A DNA stretch of 35,000 bases. It comes from Nemertoderma westbladi. Taxonomy: Eukaryota; Xenacoelomorpha; Nemertodermatida; Nemertodermatidae. The translations under genes and the position numbers were made by a program. The notes beneath the pieces were generated by a model. It was not told the origin of the DNA. It did no database searches and worked only from the letters and a program-made list of their open reading frames with translations. Numbering within the stretch: the first letter of the stretch is position 1; each line of letters opens with the position of its first letter. Shown here piece by piece: positions 1 through 8,861 of this stretch. Where the stretch lies: contig JAUCBJ010007757.1 of NCBI GenBank assembly GCA_032718475.1, positions 1-35,000 on the forward strand. Reading direction: 5' to 3'.

Positions 1-1160
1 TGACTGTATATATATTCCCCTCGCCCGCAAGGTACCTTTACAGGTGTTTTAACGGACATAAAAATCATTCTGCTATATACGTGTTTTGGCGGACATGGTA
101 AGGCAAAAAACCTGTAATGCACCAACTACCTTTCACAGCTTAGCCGTGATGATTCATATTACGACATCTAACAGCTGGTTGCTGACATGGAAACAGCCAT
201 TGGACGCACGGTTCTTTGTTTGGCTTGAGCCAATCGGAGCGATTTTTCCTGTCGACGTGTAGCTTTTCAGTCGATCATAAGGAGAGTGTTCAGTCTTACT
301 GTTTTTACTTGATACTTTGTTGTTATTGCTGTCTAAGCCAGAAACACCGGCCTTTTGGTAAGAACTATAGTAAACTGCTTGAATTATCGAAAGTATAAAC
401 TGTTACCTAATGAAACTCATCTAATCTCACTAATTAACATACTCACTTAATTTAATTGCATTAATCATATTGTTTGTACTGTTATTTTACCGTCAGTTAT
501 TAATTGTACCTATTTGTTGATGGAAATATTGCTCTTTGGATAATACGGATAAATCACCCAAATTCCCAATTTTCTTGATACACTACAGGTTAGAGAGACC
601 GGTTATACATAACAATTGCGATTTATATTAATGTGGTGTGTATTGAATCCAATGTTATTTAGCAGACCCTACGTGAGTCAATTACTGCTCTCTTTATGTG
701 TGATCAAATATACTGACTGTCGGCAGAATAGTGTGTACGATCGTGATTGGTAACAAAGTATTTCCTAAAGAATACGCTTTATACTTTAATCATAAGCAGT
801 ATCGTTGCGTTTTAGTATAAGTCTTAGTTCTGTTTAAATAGATAAAGCGCCACGTCCTAAAGGAACTGTTAATATTTCCCGAAAGCCAATAATATCTGTC
901 AGAGATTAATTATTAACGATCTATTGAATAATACAGTAGGTATACACTGCAACCTTACACTGCAATAATAAAATTCAAGCATCCGAATTCAGTCTCCCGG
1001 GTGTAGATCCATCGGGTGAATGATCGCGCATGGGCTGACTTCGGCTAGTGTTTTGCGTATTAGCATAAATTATTGTCGTATGCTAAAGTGGTTTTAATTA
1101 ACTAAAAGACATATAAATTTTGGCAGGTTAAACTGCTAAAGGTCTTCAAAAGCGCGAACA
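1..1160 (+). mobile_element. Interspersed repeat R, copy A (left end cut by window edge)
   Basis: This is one of four copies of a 1.1-1.2 kb repeat in the window; the others are 16954-18135 (minus), 21819-22953 (plus) and 33531-34709 (plus). Shared blocks include the segment around 848-886 (CACGTCCTAAAGGAACTG followed by a TTCCCGAAAG stretch) and the terminal GCGCGAACA at 1152-1160. Copies of a subterminal GCGGACATAA-like motif sit near 45-100. Full copies begin TGTAAAAGCTTTTGCG; here the first bases differ or lie outside the window. No coding capacity is credible; short ORFs in it are chance. It could be an LTR (TG...CA ends) or a long terminal inverted repeat of a DNA transposon, and the sequence does not settle which. 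Confidence 0.75.
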
Positions 1161-1202
1161 AAATCTATTCCCGTAAATTTTATTATTTAATGTTAAATAG
1201 AC

Positions 1203-1510
1203 ACAATTTTATTCCAGAACAAGTCTGGGGACTGGGATCCTTGATTCTAGGAATTTTGTCTTTTTAAGAGTATCGGTAAGTGCTACGATATCTTAATCGA
1301 CTAGAATGTTAAAGGATCTGAAATTTGACAGATTTTATAAATATTAATAGTTAATATTTAGGATGGGCACCGGTTTATTCCAGAACTTGTCTGGGGACGT
1401 TAACCACTGATTTCAGAATTTTGTCTTTCAAGTATATCGGAGGGTGCCGCGATATCTTAATCGACTAGAATTGCAGATGGTCAAAGGGTTTAACAGATTT
1501 ATTTTGCGTT
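1203..1510. repeat. Two-copy tandem repeat, period about 166 bp
   Basis: The segment starting TTTATTCCAGAAC near 1208 recurs near 1374, and both copies carry a GATATCTTAATCGACTAGAAT block (about 1287 and 1449). The copies are diverged. The repeat lies between R copy A and the 3' end of BEL-1, so it may be part of a BEL-1 long terminal repeat or of older flanking DNA. Confidence 0.7.
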
Positions 1511-2018
1511 ATACGCTACTGTTAAAGGGACATCACGCTACTATATGTATTATTTAATATACAGTATGAGAGCAATATCGCACGAAGCAATGTCAGTGTG
1601 AAGAGGCAAGTCGTTTCCAAGGTCTACCCAGAGCTTGGTTTAGCCGAGACACGAGGATCTGAACTTTGCATTCCTAATACTCTGCCTACCAATAATACTT
1701 GAATATAGTAGTGGCTTTATTGTACTTTAATAAGTACGGACATTTCAACTTACTGTAGTTACGTATTCGTAATACAATACGGGCAGTAAGGAAAAGAAAA
1801 AGAATTATTTCTCGCCGTCGCATTAAATATATAATATAAGTAATTACGTAATGAATGCAAATATATATTGCACTAATCTACTAAATAATCGCTAAAATAA
1901 TATTCTACTAAATAAAATTAAATAAAACGATTATAATAAAATTACATAATAATACATACATAAATATGAAATAATAAGACAAGTATAAAATATAGTCATA
2001 CACCCACTCCAGCCGTTG
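1511..2018 (-). other. Noncoding 3' region of BEL-1 with polypurine-tract-like site
   Basis: Read on the minus strand, the BEL-1 stop codon is followed within about 16 bases by a purine-rich GGCTGGAGTGGG (2003-2014) and then TGTATGAC starting at 2002. A polypurine tract followed by TG is what is expected at the start of a 3' LTR. The rest is AT-rich and has no gene. I found no matching copy of this putative LTR upstream of gag, so the LTR call is tentative. Confidence 0.4.
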
Positions 2019-4548
2019 TTAAATTGGGGAGTCCCTAGATGTTTGTTGGATTAGGGAGGTGGTCGTGGGAAGAGTATCTTGCCTCCCATAGTTTCTGGAA
2101 AGTTCTCTGTCTCTTTCCAGTAAACATAAGCGTCCCACCGGGCGATTGAGCTGCTGTGTCTCGAAGACAATTCCCGGTTTCTTGAAGTTACGTCGCATGA
2201 CGACGAGTTCTACCGATCGCACCAAACCATCATCAGAGATGTGGGTCTCGATGATACGACCTGTCTGCCACCTCTTACGTGGAAGATCTACATCCACAAT
2301 AAGAACCATGTCTCCAGCGCTGACGTTTTCTTGCTGCGCAAACCACTTAGTTCGAAGTTGTAGCGTGGGCAGATAATGTTTTTCGAAATGATCAGCGAAA
2401 CGACGGGATAACAACTGCATGAGTTGCCAAGTTTGCCGGCAGTATTCGTCTCCGTCTGTGATTTCCGATTGTGGGAGCATGGCTACAGGTTTCTTCAGTA
2501 GGAAGTGCGCGGGTGTTAGCGCTTCCAGGGAATCGGGACTAGATGAGACTGGCATAAGCGGTCTCTCGTTGAGATAGGCGGCGATTTCCTCCATTAACGT
2601 CCGCAAAAGTTCGTCGGTGAGATACGCGCGGCAAGGCACTATAAAGTGAAATGCTGTCTTCACACTTCGTATTAATCTCTCCCAACTTCCTCCCCACGAA
2701 GGGGCGTCGGCGGCGTTGAAGGTCCAGCTAGACGCTGTTACTCGTAGCTGATCGTCCACCTGTCTTTGGTTCCAATCTTTGATGTAAGCTCTGATTTCAT
2801 TGTTGGCACCAATGAAGTTAGTTCCCTTATCAGATCTCATCGTGTTACTAGTGCCAAAGCGAGCGATCTGTCGTCGTAAGCTTAATAGGAAGCTGTTGGT
2901 AGATAAATCGTTCACCATATCGAGATGGATGGCTCTACAAGTCATACAAACAAAGATTACACACCATCTCTTGACTATAGTCCTAGCACGATATACTTCA
3001 ATAGGGCCAAATAAATCCACACCGGTATTAGTAATGGGTGGTTCATAAAAGCTTACTCGTTCCCTAGGTAATTCTGCCTCTCGCTGTGTTAAAGGCCTAC
3101 TGAATGCTTTCCTACAGGGTATACAGTTCCTAAGAACTTGGTTCAGAGCTCTACGGGGTTTATAAAAATAATAGCGAGTTCGAATTTCGCTAAGAACTCG
3201 TTCTCTACCAGCATGATAAAGTTTGCTGTGAACATCTACAATCATCTTGACTTGTATTTCAAAATTTCTAATGAGTATGGGGAACTTAGTGTCAAAGGAT
3301 AATGGTGCATTCGTTAACCTTCCTCCAACACGTATCAACCCATCTATCATTGTGCTAGAGAAACGATCCCTTAAGCGCATCTGTGGATTTCTCAACAACA
3401 GGAAATACTTATCGGAATCTTCATAGCATTGCAGGAGTCTCAGCATCTGCTTGTTGGTTTCTTCATGCTCCTGATAACTGATCTTCTCCTTCAGAAACCT
3501 GTTGGGTATCTTATATTTGGGAAGATCTTTAATAACATGGACCTGCACTGATGTCATTGGAGCGGTATCACCTTTGGCCTTTATCCCGGAGTAGTGGTGG
3601 TGAAAACATCTCTTTAAATATGTAACGGCCTTACAGAGCCGATTCCAGGAACTGTAGTGATGTATCGCTCTCTGCAGAAGAGGTGAGAGTCCTTGCGCGA
3701 CGTCTGGTATTCCAGATTTCCAATCCTTCTCACGGATTTCCACAACGAGTTTATTTGTGGCTGTGGGTTTCTGATCCAAAGCGTCGTCTCCGGAAGTATG
3801 TAGTACAGACAGATCTACCATGGGTTTGAATAACTTCGATTTACTCGCCCGAGTTTTAGGTTTGACTTTCTCCGCTCCCTTGGCCTGTCTAATCTCTGCT
3901 GTAGTAAGATGAGGAGGCCATTCTTCTTCTTCTTTGTAGAGGAAGTCGGGTCCACCTAACCAGTCTGGAGTATCTACCAGTTCTTGTGGAGTTGCTCCCC
4001 TGGAAGCGATGTCTGCTGGATTAATCGTTCCGGGGCAATGTCTCCATTGATCCATCGTTGTACGACTGAGTATAATGGCTACTCTATTGGTAATGAAGAC
4101 GCTGAACTGACAGACTTCATTGGTTATATACTCCAACACGAGTAAAGCGTCGGTCCAATAGACAGTTTTCTCCAGTGGATAGTCGATCTGTTCTGTTACA
4201 TTCTGGCCGATGGCTGTGGCGTATAGAGCCGCCTTTAACTCCGCTCGAGGAACTTTCAACTTGTTGTTTATTAATGCCTTAGAGGTAACCAAGGCGACTT
4301 TGATTCCGTCCGGAGTTTCCACCCTTAGGTAGGCTACTATACCTATTCCCATATCGCTGGCGTCTCCAAACACATGGAGTTGATAGGAATACGTAGGGAG
4401 AACATGACCAAAATATGAACGGGGAATTATAAAGTTCTCGATGGCCGGTAGAGAATCTTCCCATTTCATCCACTTCTTTAATAATTCTCCCTTAAGTGGA
4501 TCGTCCCATGAGTGGTTTTCAAGCCACATTTGTTGTACTAAACTCCGA
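2019..4548 (-). CDS. BEL-1 Pol, C-terminal half: RNase H, integrase, DUF5641
   Basis: This is the 3' half of the BEL-1 polyprotein. An RNase H-like domain comes first (VFGDAS, then PRAELKAAL, then YWTDA, supplying D, E and D). Next is an integrase zinc-binding segment with an HxxxxxH...CxxC pattern (VHSKLYHAGRE, NCIPCRK). The DDE catalytic core follows: GVDLFGP, then RSDKGTNF, then GGSWERLIR, all three acidic residues present. The C-terminal region (FADHFEKHYLPTLQLRTKW and after) matches the DUF5641 domain of BEL/Pao integrases. The apparent Met at 4589 lies inside the Polinton terminal repeat and is not the true start; retroelement sequence begins at the target site. No internal stops are seen. 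Its 5' half is 12566-15849. Confidence 0.92.
4543..4548. repeat. Left 6-bp target-site duplication CTCCGA
   Basis: CTCCGA stands immediately left of the element start (AGTAGTATGC). The same six bases stand immediately right of the element end (GCATACTACT), at 12566-12571. A 6-bp duplication is the known signature of Polinton/Maverick integration. Confidence 0.95.
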
Positions 4549-5006
4549 AGTAGTATGCTAAACACCTGGATTGAGACAGTGTCTGCCATAGTCTACCATG
4601 TTAAAGAATTTGCCGAACGGCTCTTGCCCCGCCTACTTACTATAATTACTATTGTTGCCCCACCCACTTACTATGGTTACTATGGTTACCATTGTGCATA
4701 TGTAACATATGTCACCACTGTGTATATGTGACATATGCGGTATAAGGCCAGTCCACAGACGGAAGTAATTTAATTAATTCGTGTCTACCGGTCGGCGTTT
4801 GACCTTGAACCGCAATAGGTAAAACCCAATATAGTAAGTGGGTTGCAGACGTTTGTTATAAAGTGAACAAACCCATAATATTACACCTTTAATTACTGTT
4901 GCAACAGCTCATCTCCAATTTATTTAATAAAGTCTTTAACATGATAGACTATTACAGACGCAACAACTAAAAAAAGGTGAATAAACACAGACTAACGGCG
5001 GCTACC
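4549..5006 (+). repeat. Left terminal inverted repeat of the Polinton-type element
   Basis: This pairs with 12177-12565 in reverse complement at high identity, from AGTAGTATGC through to the GGCGGCTACC block at 4997-5006. The left copy carries about 70 extra bases (roughly 4862-4931) absent from the right copy. Short internal reiterations (TTACTATGGTTACTATGGTTACC) and a dyad of CATATGT-type motifs around 4700-4737 are conserved in both ends and may be replication or integrase-recognition sequence. Confidence 0.93.
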
Positions 5007-5029
5007 AATATTGTCAAGCAATAAGTTGT

Positions 5030-5300
5030 GGGGGCGAGCCGCGAAGTGAGAATAAGGTATTTATAATATTATTTTAATTTGATTATTCTACCTATGGGGG
5101 CGAGCCATGAAGTGAGTTCTTCCTCATCCACAACATCATTACCACTACCACCATCACCCGACATCCCCTTCATTCCTTTCCAACATTGAAAAAATGGGGC
5201 GAGCCATGAAGCGAGTGAAGCCTTAGCATATGGGCGCCATTAATGAGTTGTGGGGCGAGCTACGGCGAAGTAAGGTTATTGTATTTATAATATTATCATT
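5030..5300. repeat. Subterminal GGGGCGAGCCATGAAG repeats, left side
   Basis: The motif GGGGCGAGCC(A/G)(T/C)GAAG recurs at about 5032, 5096 and 5196, with a variant (GGGGCGAGCTACGGCGAAG) near 5252. Its reverse complement recurs many times at 10980-12080 in the right arm. A decayed copy of the 3' end of the 148-codon ORF lies at about 5120-5190, so this stretch grew by internal duplication. No other gene is seen between the TIR and 5369. Confidence 0.75.
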
Positions 5301-5368
5301 ATACCAACAAATTTGATTATTATACTTAAATCCATCACCATTACTATTTTAAAATTTCTTCCACCACC

Positions 5369-5815
5369 TCACCCATTTATCCCACTATCCTCGCTATCTA
5401 CATCCACCGCATTATTACCATTACCACCACCACCACCATCACCCAACACCTCCATCATTCCTTCTAACATCTCAATCCTTTCTTTCATCACCTTCTCCTG
5501 CGCACACCTCTCAGCTTCCCTCGCTCTCCTAACCCCCTCAGCCTCCATCTCCAACTCCCAATCTTCACCCCACGCGCTGTTCTTTCTCGCCTCTTCCTCC
5601 AAATAATGGTTCTTCTCTATCTCCTCCCACTTGTTTCTCGGATTTAACAACCTCTCCAACCGCGCTTCTTCTTTCTCCCTCGCATACATAGCCACCAATA
5701 TTGCTTCATTCTCCTTCGCTATTTCAGCCGCCACATCCTCATCTTCCTCCTCTTCCACCTCTTCCTCCGCATCCATATCTACTTCATCCACCACAAGTTC
5801 ATTTTCCCCCAACAT
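5369..5815 (-). CDS. Acidic coiled-coil protein of unknown function (148 codons)
   Basis: I do not recognise this protein. It begins with a very acidic stretch (VDEVDMDAEEEVEEEEDED, about residues 9-27), continues as a Glu/Lys/Arg/Ala-rich segment likely to form a long coiled coil (about 29-123, including an MLEGMMEVLG block), and ends with a Gly/Asn run and an acidic tail. The opposite strand is also open, but the minus-strand reading is favoured because a TATA-like box lies upstream at 6013-6024 and it follows the 432-codon ORF in the same direction. In the right arm its 5' part is missing and only a 3' remnant survives (about 11050-11160). Low-complexity composition makes homology calls unsafe. 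Confidence 0.55.
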   Translation of the reverse strand: MLGENELVVDEVDMDAEEEVEEEEDEDVAAEIAKENEAILVAMYAREKEEARLERLLNPRNKWEEIEKNHYLEEEARKNSAWGEDWELEMEAEGVRRAREAERCAQEKVMKERIEMLEGMMEVLGDGGGGGNGNNAVDVDSEDSGING

Positions 5816-6012
5816 ATCCGCGTATAATAAATAAAATAAAGTAATAAATATATAAATATGTGTATAATAATGTATAATACTATAAATAAATTTATATAAT
5901 ATTTATTTCAATCGATAATTCATTATACCAACAAATAATTTACCACCACAAAATAATAATAATAATTTAACCGTGCCCGGCTCGTTGCGGCGACACCGCC
6001 TACGAACATGGT

Positions 6013-6024
6013 CTATTTATATAA
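6013..6024 (-). promoter_or_regulatory. TATA-like box upstream of the 148-codon ORF
   Basis: The minus strand reads TTATATAAATAG here, about 200 bases upstream of the ATG at 5815. The right arm keeps the equivalent ATTATAAATAGG at about 10794-10805. Similar boxes precede the element's other genes. Confidence 0.45.
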
Positions 6025-6047
6025 TAAAGTTTCTACCGCTCGAAGAT

Positions 6048-7346
6048 TCACACTGAATGTTTATTCTTCTTTATTTGAGGTTGCCCATTAGTCTCGATTT
6101 CATTGAAAATGTCTTCACCATCATCCGTATCATTGACGATGTCCTCTTCAAAGTCGCTGATATCTTCATACTCATAGCTAGGTGTTTTATTCACGATGAG
6201 ATCAATTTTTCGCTTAAGCGCTTGTTCTTTCATGGCTTTAGGTGTTTTCATCTTCATCTGAGCGCTCACACCCCCAACGAGGGTATCAATATCCTTATAA
6301 TCATTCTTTTTTTCAGTGCTGTCTACCTGTTCATTTTCTGCAATCGCAGGCAACCAGATTTTTTTCTCATCCATTTTCTTAGCAGCGACTTTTACTGCTT
6401 CGGACGTCTTCAGCTGACTAGCATTGTTCGGCATTTCCACTTTCATTAGTTCCTCGTCCGCTAATTCATCAATCGCAGCCTCAACAACTAACTTTTTAAT
6501 CGGTAGAAACTCACACCCAGACGGAATATCGCGGTCCGCGTACTTCTGTAATTGCTTAATTATCTCGACATTTGCGTTGTTTCGAGGGATGAAAATAACC
6601 TTGGTGTCGAAGTTGTGGGACAAATATATCCCGTTTTTGTTAACGGTTGATGTGTACCTCATACTAACCTCATCGATATTCTCGTTAACATTCTTATCTA
6701 TGTTAAAGTCGAGCAAACAGAATTCATCCGCTCTGAGATTCAACCCATCGTAATATATAACACCCTTCCGCTGTCTACCTATATCATCCGCTTCCCAAAC
6801 GCCGACAAATCGTTGCCCTTCAAAGTCGTAGATATATCCAATGTACCCACAATCTTCGAACTCCATAAAATTCTCATCATGAATTTCCTTCTTTTTTGGT
6901 TCAATACGGGAAAGAACGACTTTGCCGTAGATGTTTTGTAAGACATCTAGAATTTTTCGCGAGATAAAAATTGATGCGCCGTTTTTCCCAATGCGTAAGT
7001 ACGCATGATTTATTGGTGTTATAAGCAAATTGCCTCGGGTGTATTCCTTGTAATATTCAACGGCTATTTTATTATAATTGAGGAAGTCAAACAGGAATCT
7101 TATGTTCTGGTAAGTAAGACTTACCGATTCTTGTACGACGTTGCGTCCTTTGGTATCACCCCAACGGTTGAATCGAACGTATTTCCCGTTAAATGCTTTT
7201 ATTTCTATTCCTTCCCCCAAACACTCGAGGCCCCACACACTCTTACCTGTAATCACCGATACGTATGGGGCGGGCGCACTATCAGTAGAGCTACCGCTTA
7301 ATGACATCATTTTTGGTTGTGATGGTTTCACAGATTCCATCAACAA
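6048..7346 (-). CDS. Unknown Polinton-type element protein (432 codons)
   Basis: I do not recognise this protein. About residues 25-270 look like a folded, mixed domain (blocks such as VWGLECLGEGIEIKAFNGKY and GYIGYIYDFEGQRFVGVWE). The rest is charged and probably flexible, with a Lys-rich stretch (MKEQALKRKIDLIVNK) and an acidic region near the end (ISDFEEDIVNDTDDGEDIF). No signal peptide, membrane segment or zinc site is seen. A TATA-like box lies about 120 bases upstream at 7464-7472, in the region shared with the divergent dUTPase-like gene. Its last about 100 codons recur, inverted, at 10488-10767. Position in the early, polymerase-side half suggests a replication or regulatory role, but that is conjecture. 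Confidence 0.7.
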   Translation of the reverse strand: MLMESVKPSQPKMMSLSGSSTDSAPAPYVSVITGKSVWGLECLGEGIEIKAFNGKYVRFNRWGDTKGRNVVQESVSLTYQNIRFLFDFLNYNKIAVEYYKEYTRGNLLITPINHAYLRIGKNGASIFISRKILDVLQNIYGKVVLSRIEPKKKEIHDENFMEFEDCGYIGYIYDFEGQRFVGVWEADDIGRQRKGVIYYDGLNLRADEFCLLDFNIDKNVNENIDEVSMRYTSTVNKNGIYLSHNFDTKVIFIPRNNANVEIIKQLQKYADRDIPSGCEFLPIKKLVVEAAIDELADEELMKVEMPNNASQLKTSEAVKVAAKKMDEKKIWLPAIAENEQVDSTEKKNDYKDIDTLVGGVSAQMKMKTPKAMKEQALKRKIDLIVNKTPSYEYEDISDFEEDIVNDTDDGEDIFNEIETNGQPQIKKNKHSV

Positions 7347-7932
7347 ATTTTGCGAAATATTAATAATTAAGTGTAAAATTACAATAATATCGCGCTATAC
7401 AATGTGCGAAAAATATGATAATGAATGAATTAATCTGAATGACAAAATAAAGTATTTTACGACGTATTTATAATATAATGATGGGCTATCGGGAAAACGG
7501 GTATATTTTAACCACTCAACCGGATTAATCGCTATTGTCGTGAGAGAATTTTTTTGAAAAACTTCCTATAAATTTCAAGGGAAATATTTATTTACGCTTA
7601 AATTGGTTGACGTAAGTGGTGACAGCTTTGCAGCGGCGATTAATGCGGCCGATAGAAATTTCTATAGACACACCCCCGAATTTCTACAGAATATTACTCA
7701 CGGTTAAATTGATTGACGTCAACTGTATTAACTGTGTAGCTTCTTAGAAGTTTCATAATTTTAAGCATGAGCGAATTTAATTTAATGTCGGGATCACAAA
7801 CTTTCTCTCACGACAGATATTTTTCTGTAATCACATTTACTAAAAACGAACGATTGCGGCGCGCGAGCGGCGTTTTAAAGACACACCCATTATAAATATA
7901 CCCATTGGTCAAAATATTATTGATTAAGCAAC
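7347..7932. promoter_or_regulatory. Divergent control region between the 432-codon and dUTPase-like genes
   Basis: This 586-bp intergenic stretch separates two divergent genes. It has a TATA-like TATAAATAC on the minus strand (7464-7472) and TATAAATATA on the plus strand (7891-7900, about 33 bases before the ATG). A perfect 12-bp inverted pair, GTCGTGAGAGAA (7537-7548) and TTCTCTCACGAC (7803-7814), brackets two copies of an AAATTG(G/A)TTGACGT block. One of these forms the palindrome TTGACGTCAA (7713-7722), a CRE-type core; the other is TTGACGTAAG (7607-7616). GACACACCC occurs at about 7667 and 7880. The pattern suggests a shared bidirectional promoter. Confidence 0.6.
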
Positions 7933-8565
7933 ATGACAATACTGGGGCAGCTTGAGTCTATAGATAAGATCATTTTTTCAAATATATTATTCATTGTTAC
8001 CTTTCTTTTAGGACTTTTTTTAGGTAAAATACGCCATAATAAAAAAATGTTTCCAATAATACAAGCTGAAAATAGTTACCGCGGTCCTAATTCAATTATT
8101 CCGATTAAAATTGAATTGTTAAGCCCGGCAGCTCGGGCACCTGTATGCGGTTCATATAGCCCAGCTGGGATTGACATATATAGCGCCGTGAATAGAACAA
8201 TAGAGCCGCACTCACGGATGTTAATTGAGACGGGTGTTAAAATATATTTACCCGCCAATTATTTTGGAAGAATTACACCGACTTTTAGCTTGGCAAAAAT
8301 TGGCATTGATGTTGCAGAATGTGCGGTCGATTCCAGCGTCGCGCGCGGTAATATAGATCAACTTGTAATTATATTGATTAACAACACATCTAAGGAATAC
8401 GTTGTAACATCCGGTGATAAAATATGCCAGCTTATATGCCAACAATGTAATGCGGCAATACTCTACGTTTCTAATATTTATTCGGATGATTATTTTGGGG
8501 TTTTACCGACGAATTTAACGCCGTATGGGGAAGAGATTAATTCGGCATTTTACCGCGCATATTAA
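7933..8565 (+). CDS. Membrane-anchored dUTPase-fold protein, catalytic motifs eroded
   Basis: The 210-residue protein has a hydrophobic N-terminal segment (about residues 13-31, IIFSNILFIVTFLLGLFL) followed by a trimeric-dUTPase-like domain. Motif 1 is clear (SPAGIDIYSA, 76-85). Motif 2 reads GRITPTFSLA (112-121), lacking the usual Arg-Ser-Gly. Motif 3 reads AVDSSVARG (131-139): the catalytic-type Asp is present but the usual Tyr is not. Motif 4 is good (GDKICQLI, 161-168). The C-terminal Gly-rich motif 5 is not recognisable. Family members hydrolyse dUTP to dUMP and PPi; here activity is doubtful. The start gives a good spacing to the TATA box at 7891. Other large DNA viruses and elements encode dUTPases, but a transmembrane anchor is unusual. 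Confidence 0.75.
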   Translation: MTILGQLESIDKIIFSNILFIVTFLLGLFLGKIRHNKKMFPIIQAENSYRGPNSIIPIKIELLSPAARAPVCGSYSPAGIDIYSAVNRTIEPHSRMLIETGVKIYLPANYFGRITPTFSLAKIGIDVAECAVDSSVARGNIDQLVIILINNTSKEYVVTSGDKICQLICQQCNAAILYVSNIYSDDYFGVLPTNLTPYGEEINSAFYRAY

Positions 8566-8861
8566 ATATGTGACATTAAACGCATAACACCAAACTCGGG
8601 TGGTGACACATGTCAATACTATTTCAATACTCTTACACGCGATTATACAACATAGTTAATAGAGCATATAAATAGGATAATGTCAGTTCAGTAAATTTTG
8701 GTTGGTTAAACGGTTTCTAGCGTGGGTGGCTGGTTGACTGGGTATTGGATATATTTATCTACATAAAATCTGCCGCATCTCTTTCATCGGCATATTGTAA
8801 ATATGTTTTCTGTACCTACGTTAATAAATATATTATAATCGTAATAATAATAATTATAATG
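8566..8861 (+). promoter_or_regulatory. Promoter and leader region of the PolB gene
   Basis: CATATAAATAGG at 8665-8676 is a good TATA box. TCAGTTCAGT at 8683-8692 resembles an arthropod-type TCAGT initiator, slightly close to the TATA box. The leader to the ATG at 8862 is about 170 bases. The reading frame is open back to 8745, but the extra residues are low-complexity (a poly-Ile run) and the downstream paired ATGs are the likelier start. Confidence 0.5.

Noticed and set aside
4279-4473. Short ORFs overlapping BEL-1 pol and gag in other frames (for example 2146-2376, 2800-3048, 12617-13273, 14965-15730)
   Set aside because: They overlap long, motif-bearing retroelement frames, have no recognisable features of their own and are shadows.
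5313-5606. Plus-strand 97-codon Ser/Pro-rich frame opposite the 148-codon ORF
   Set aside because: Low-complexity mirror of an acidic coiled-coil frame; the TATA box and gene direction favour the minus strand.
8745-8861. Upstream in-frame extension of PolB beginning MDIFIYIKSA
   Set aside because: The stretch is AT-rich with a poly-Ile run and the zinc-finger-bearing protein starts naturally at the paired ATG at 8859/8862; it remains possible but is unlikely.
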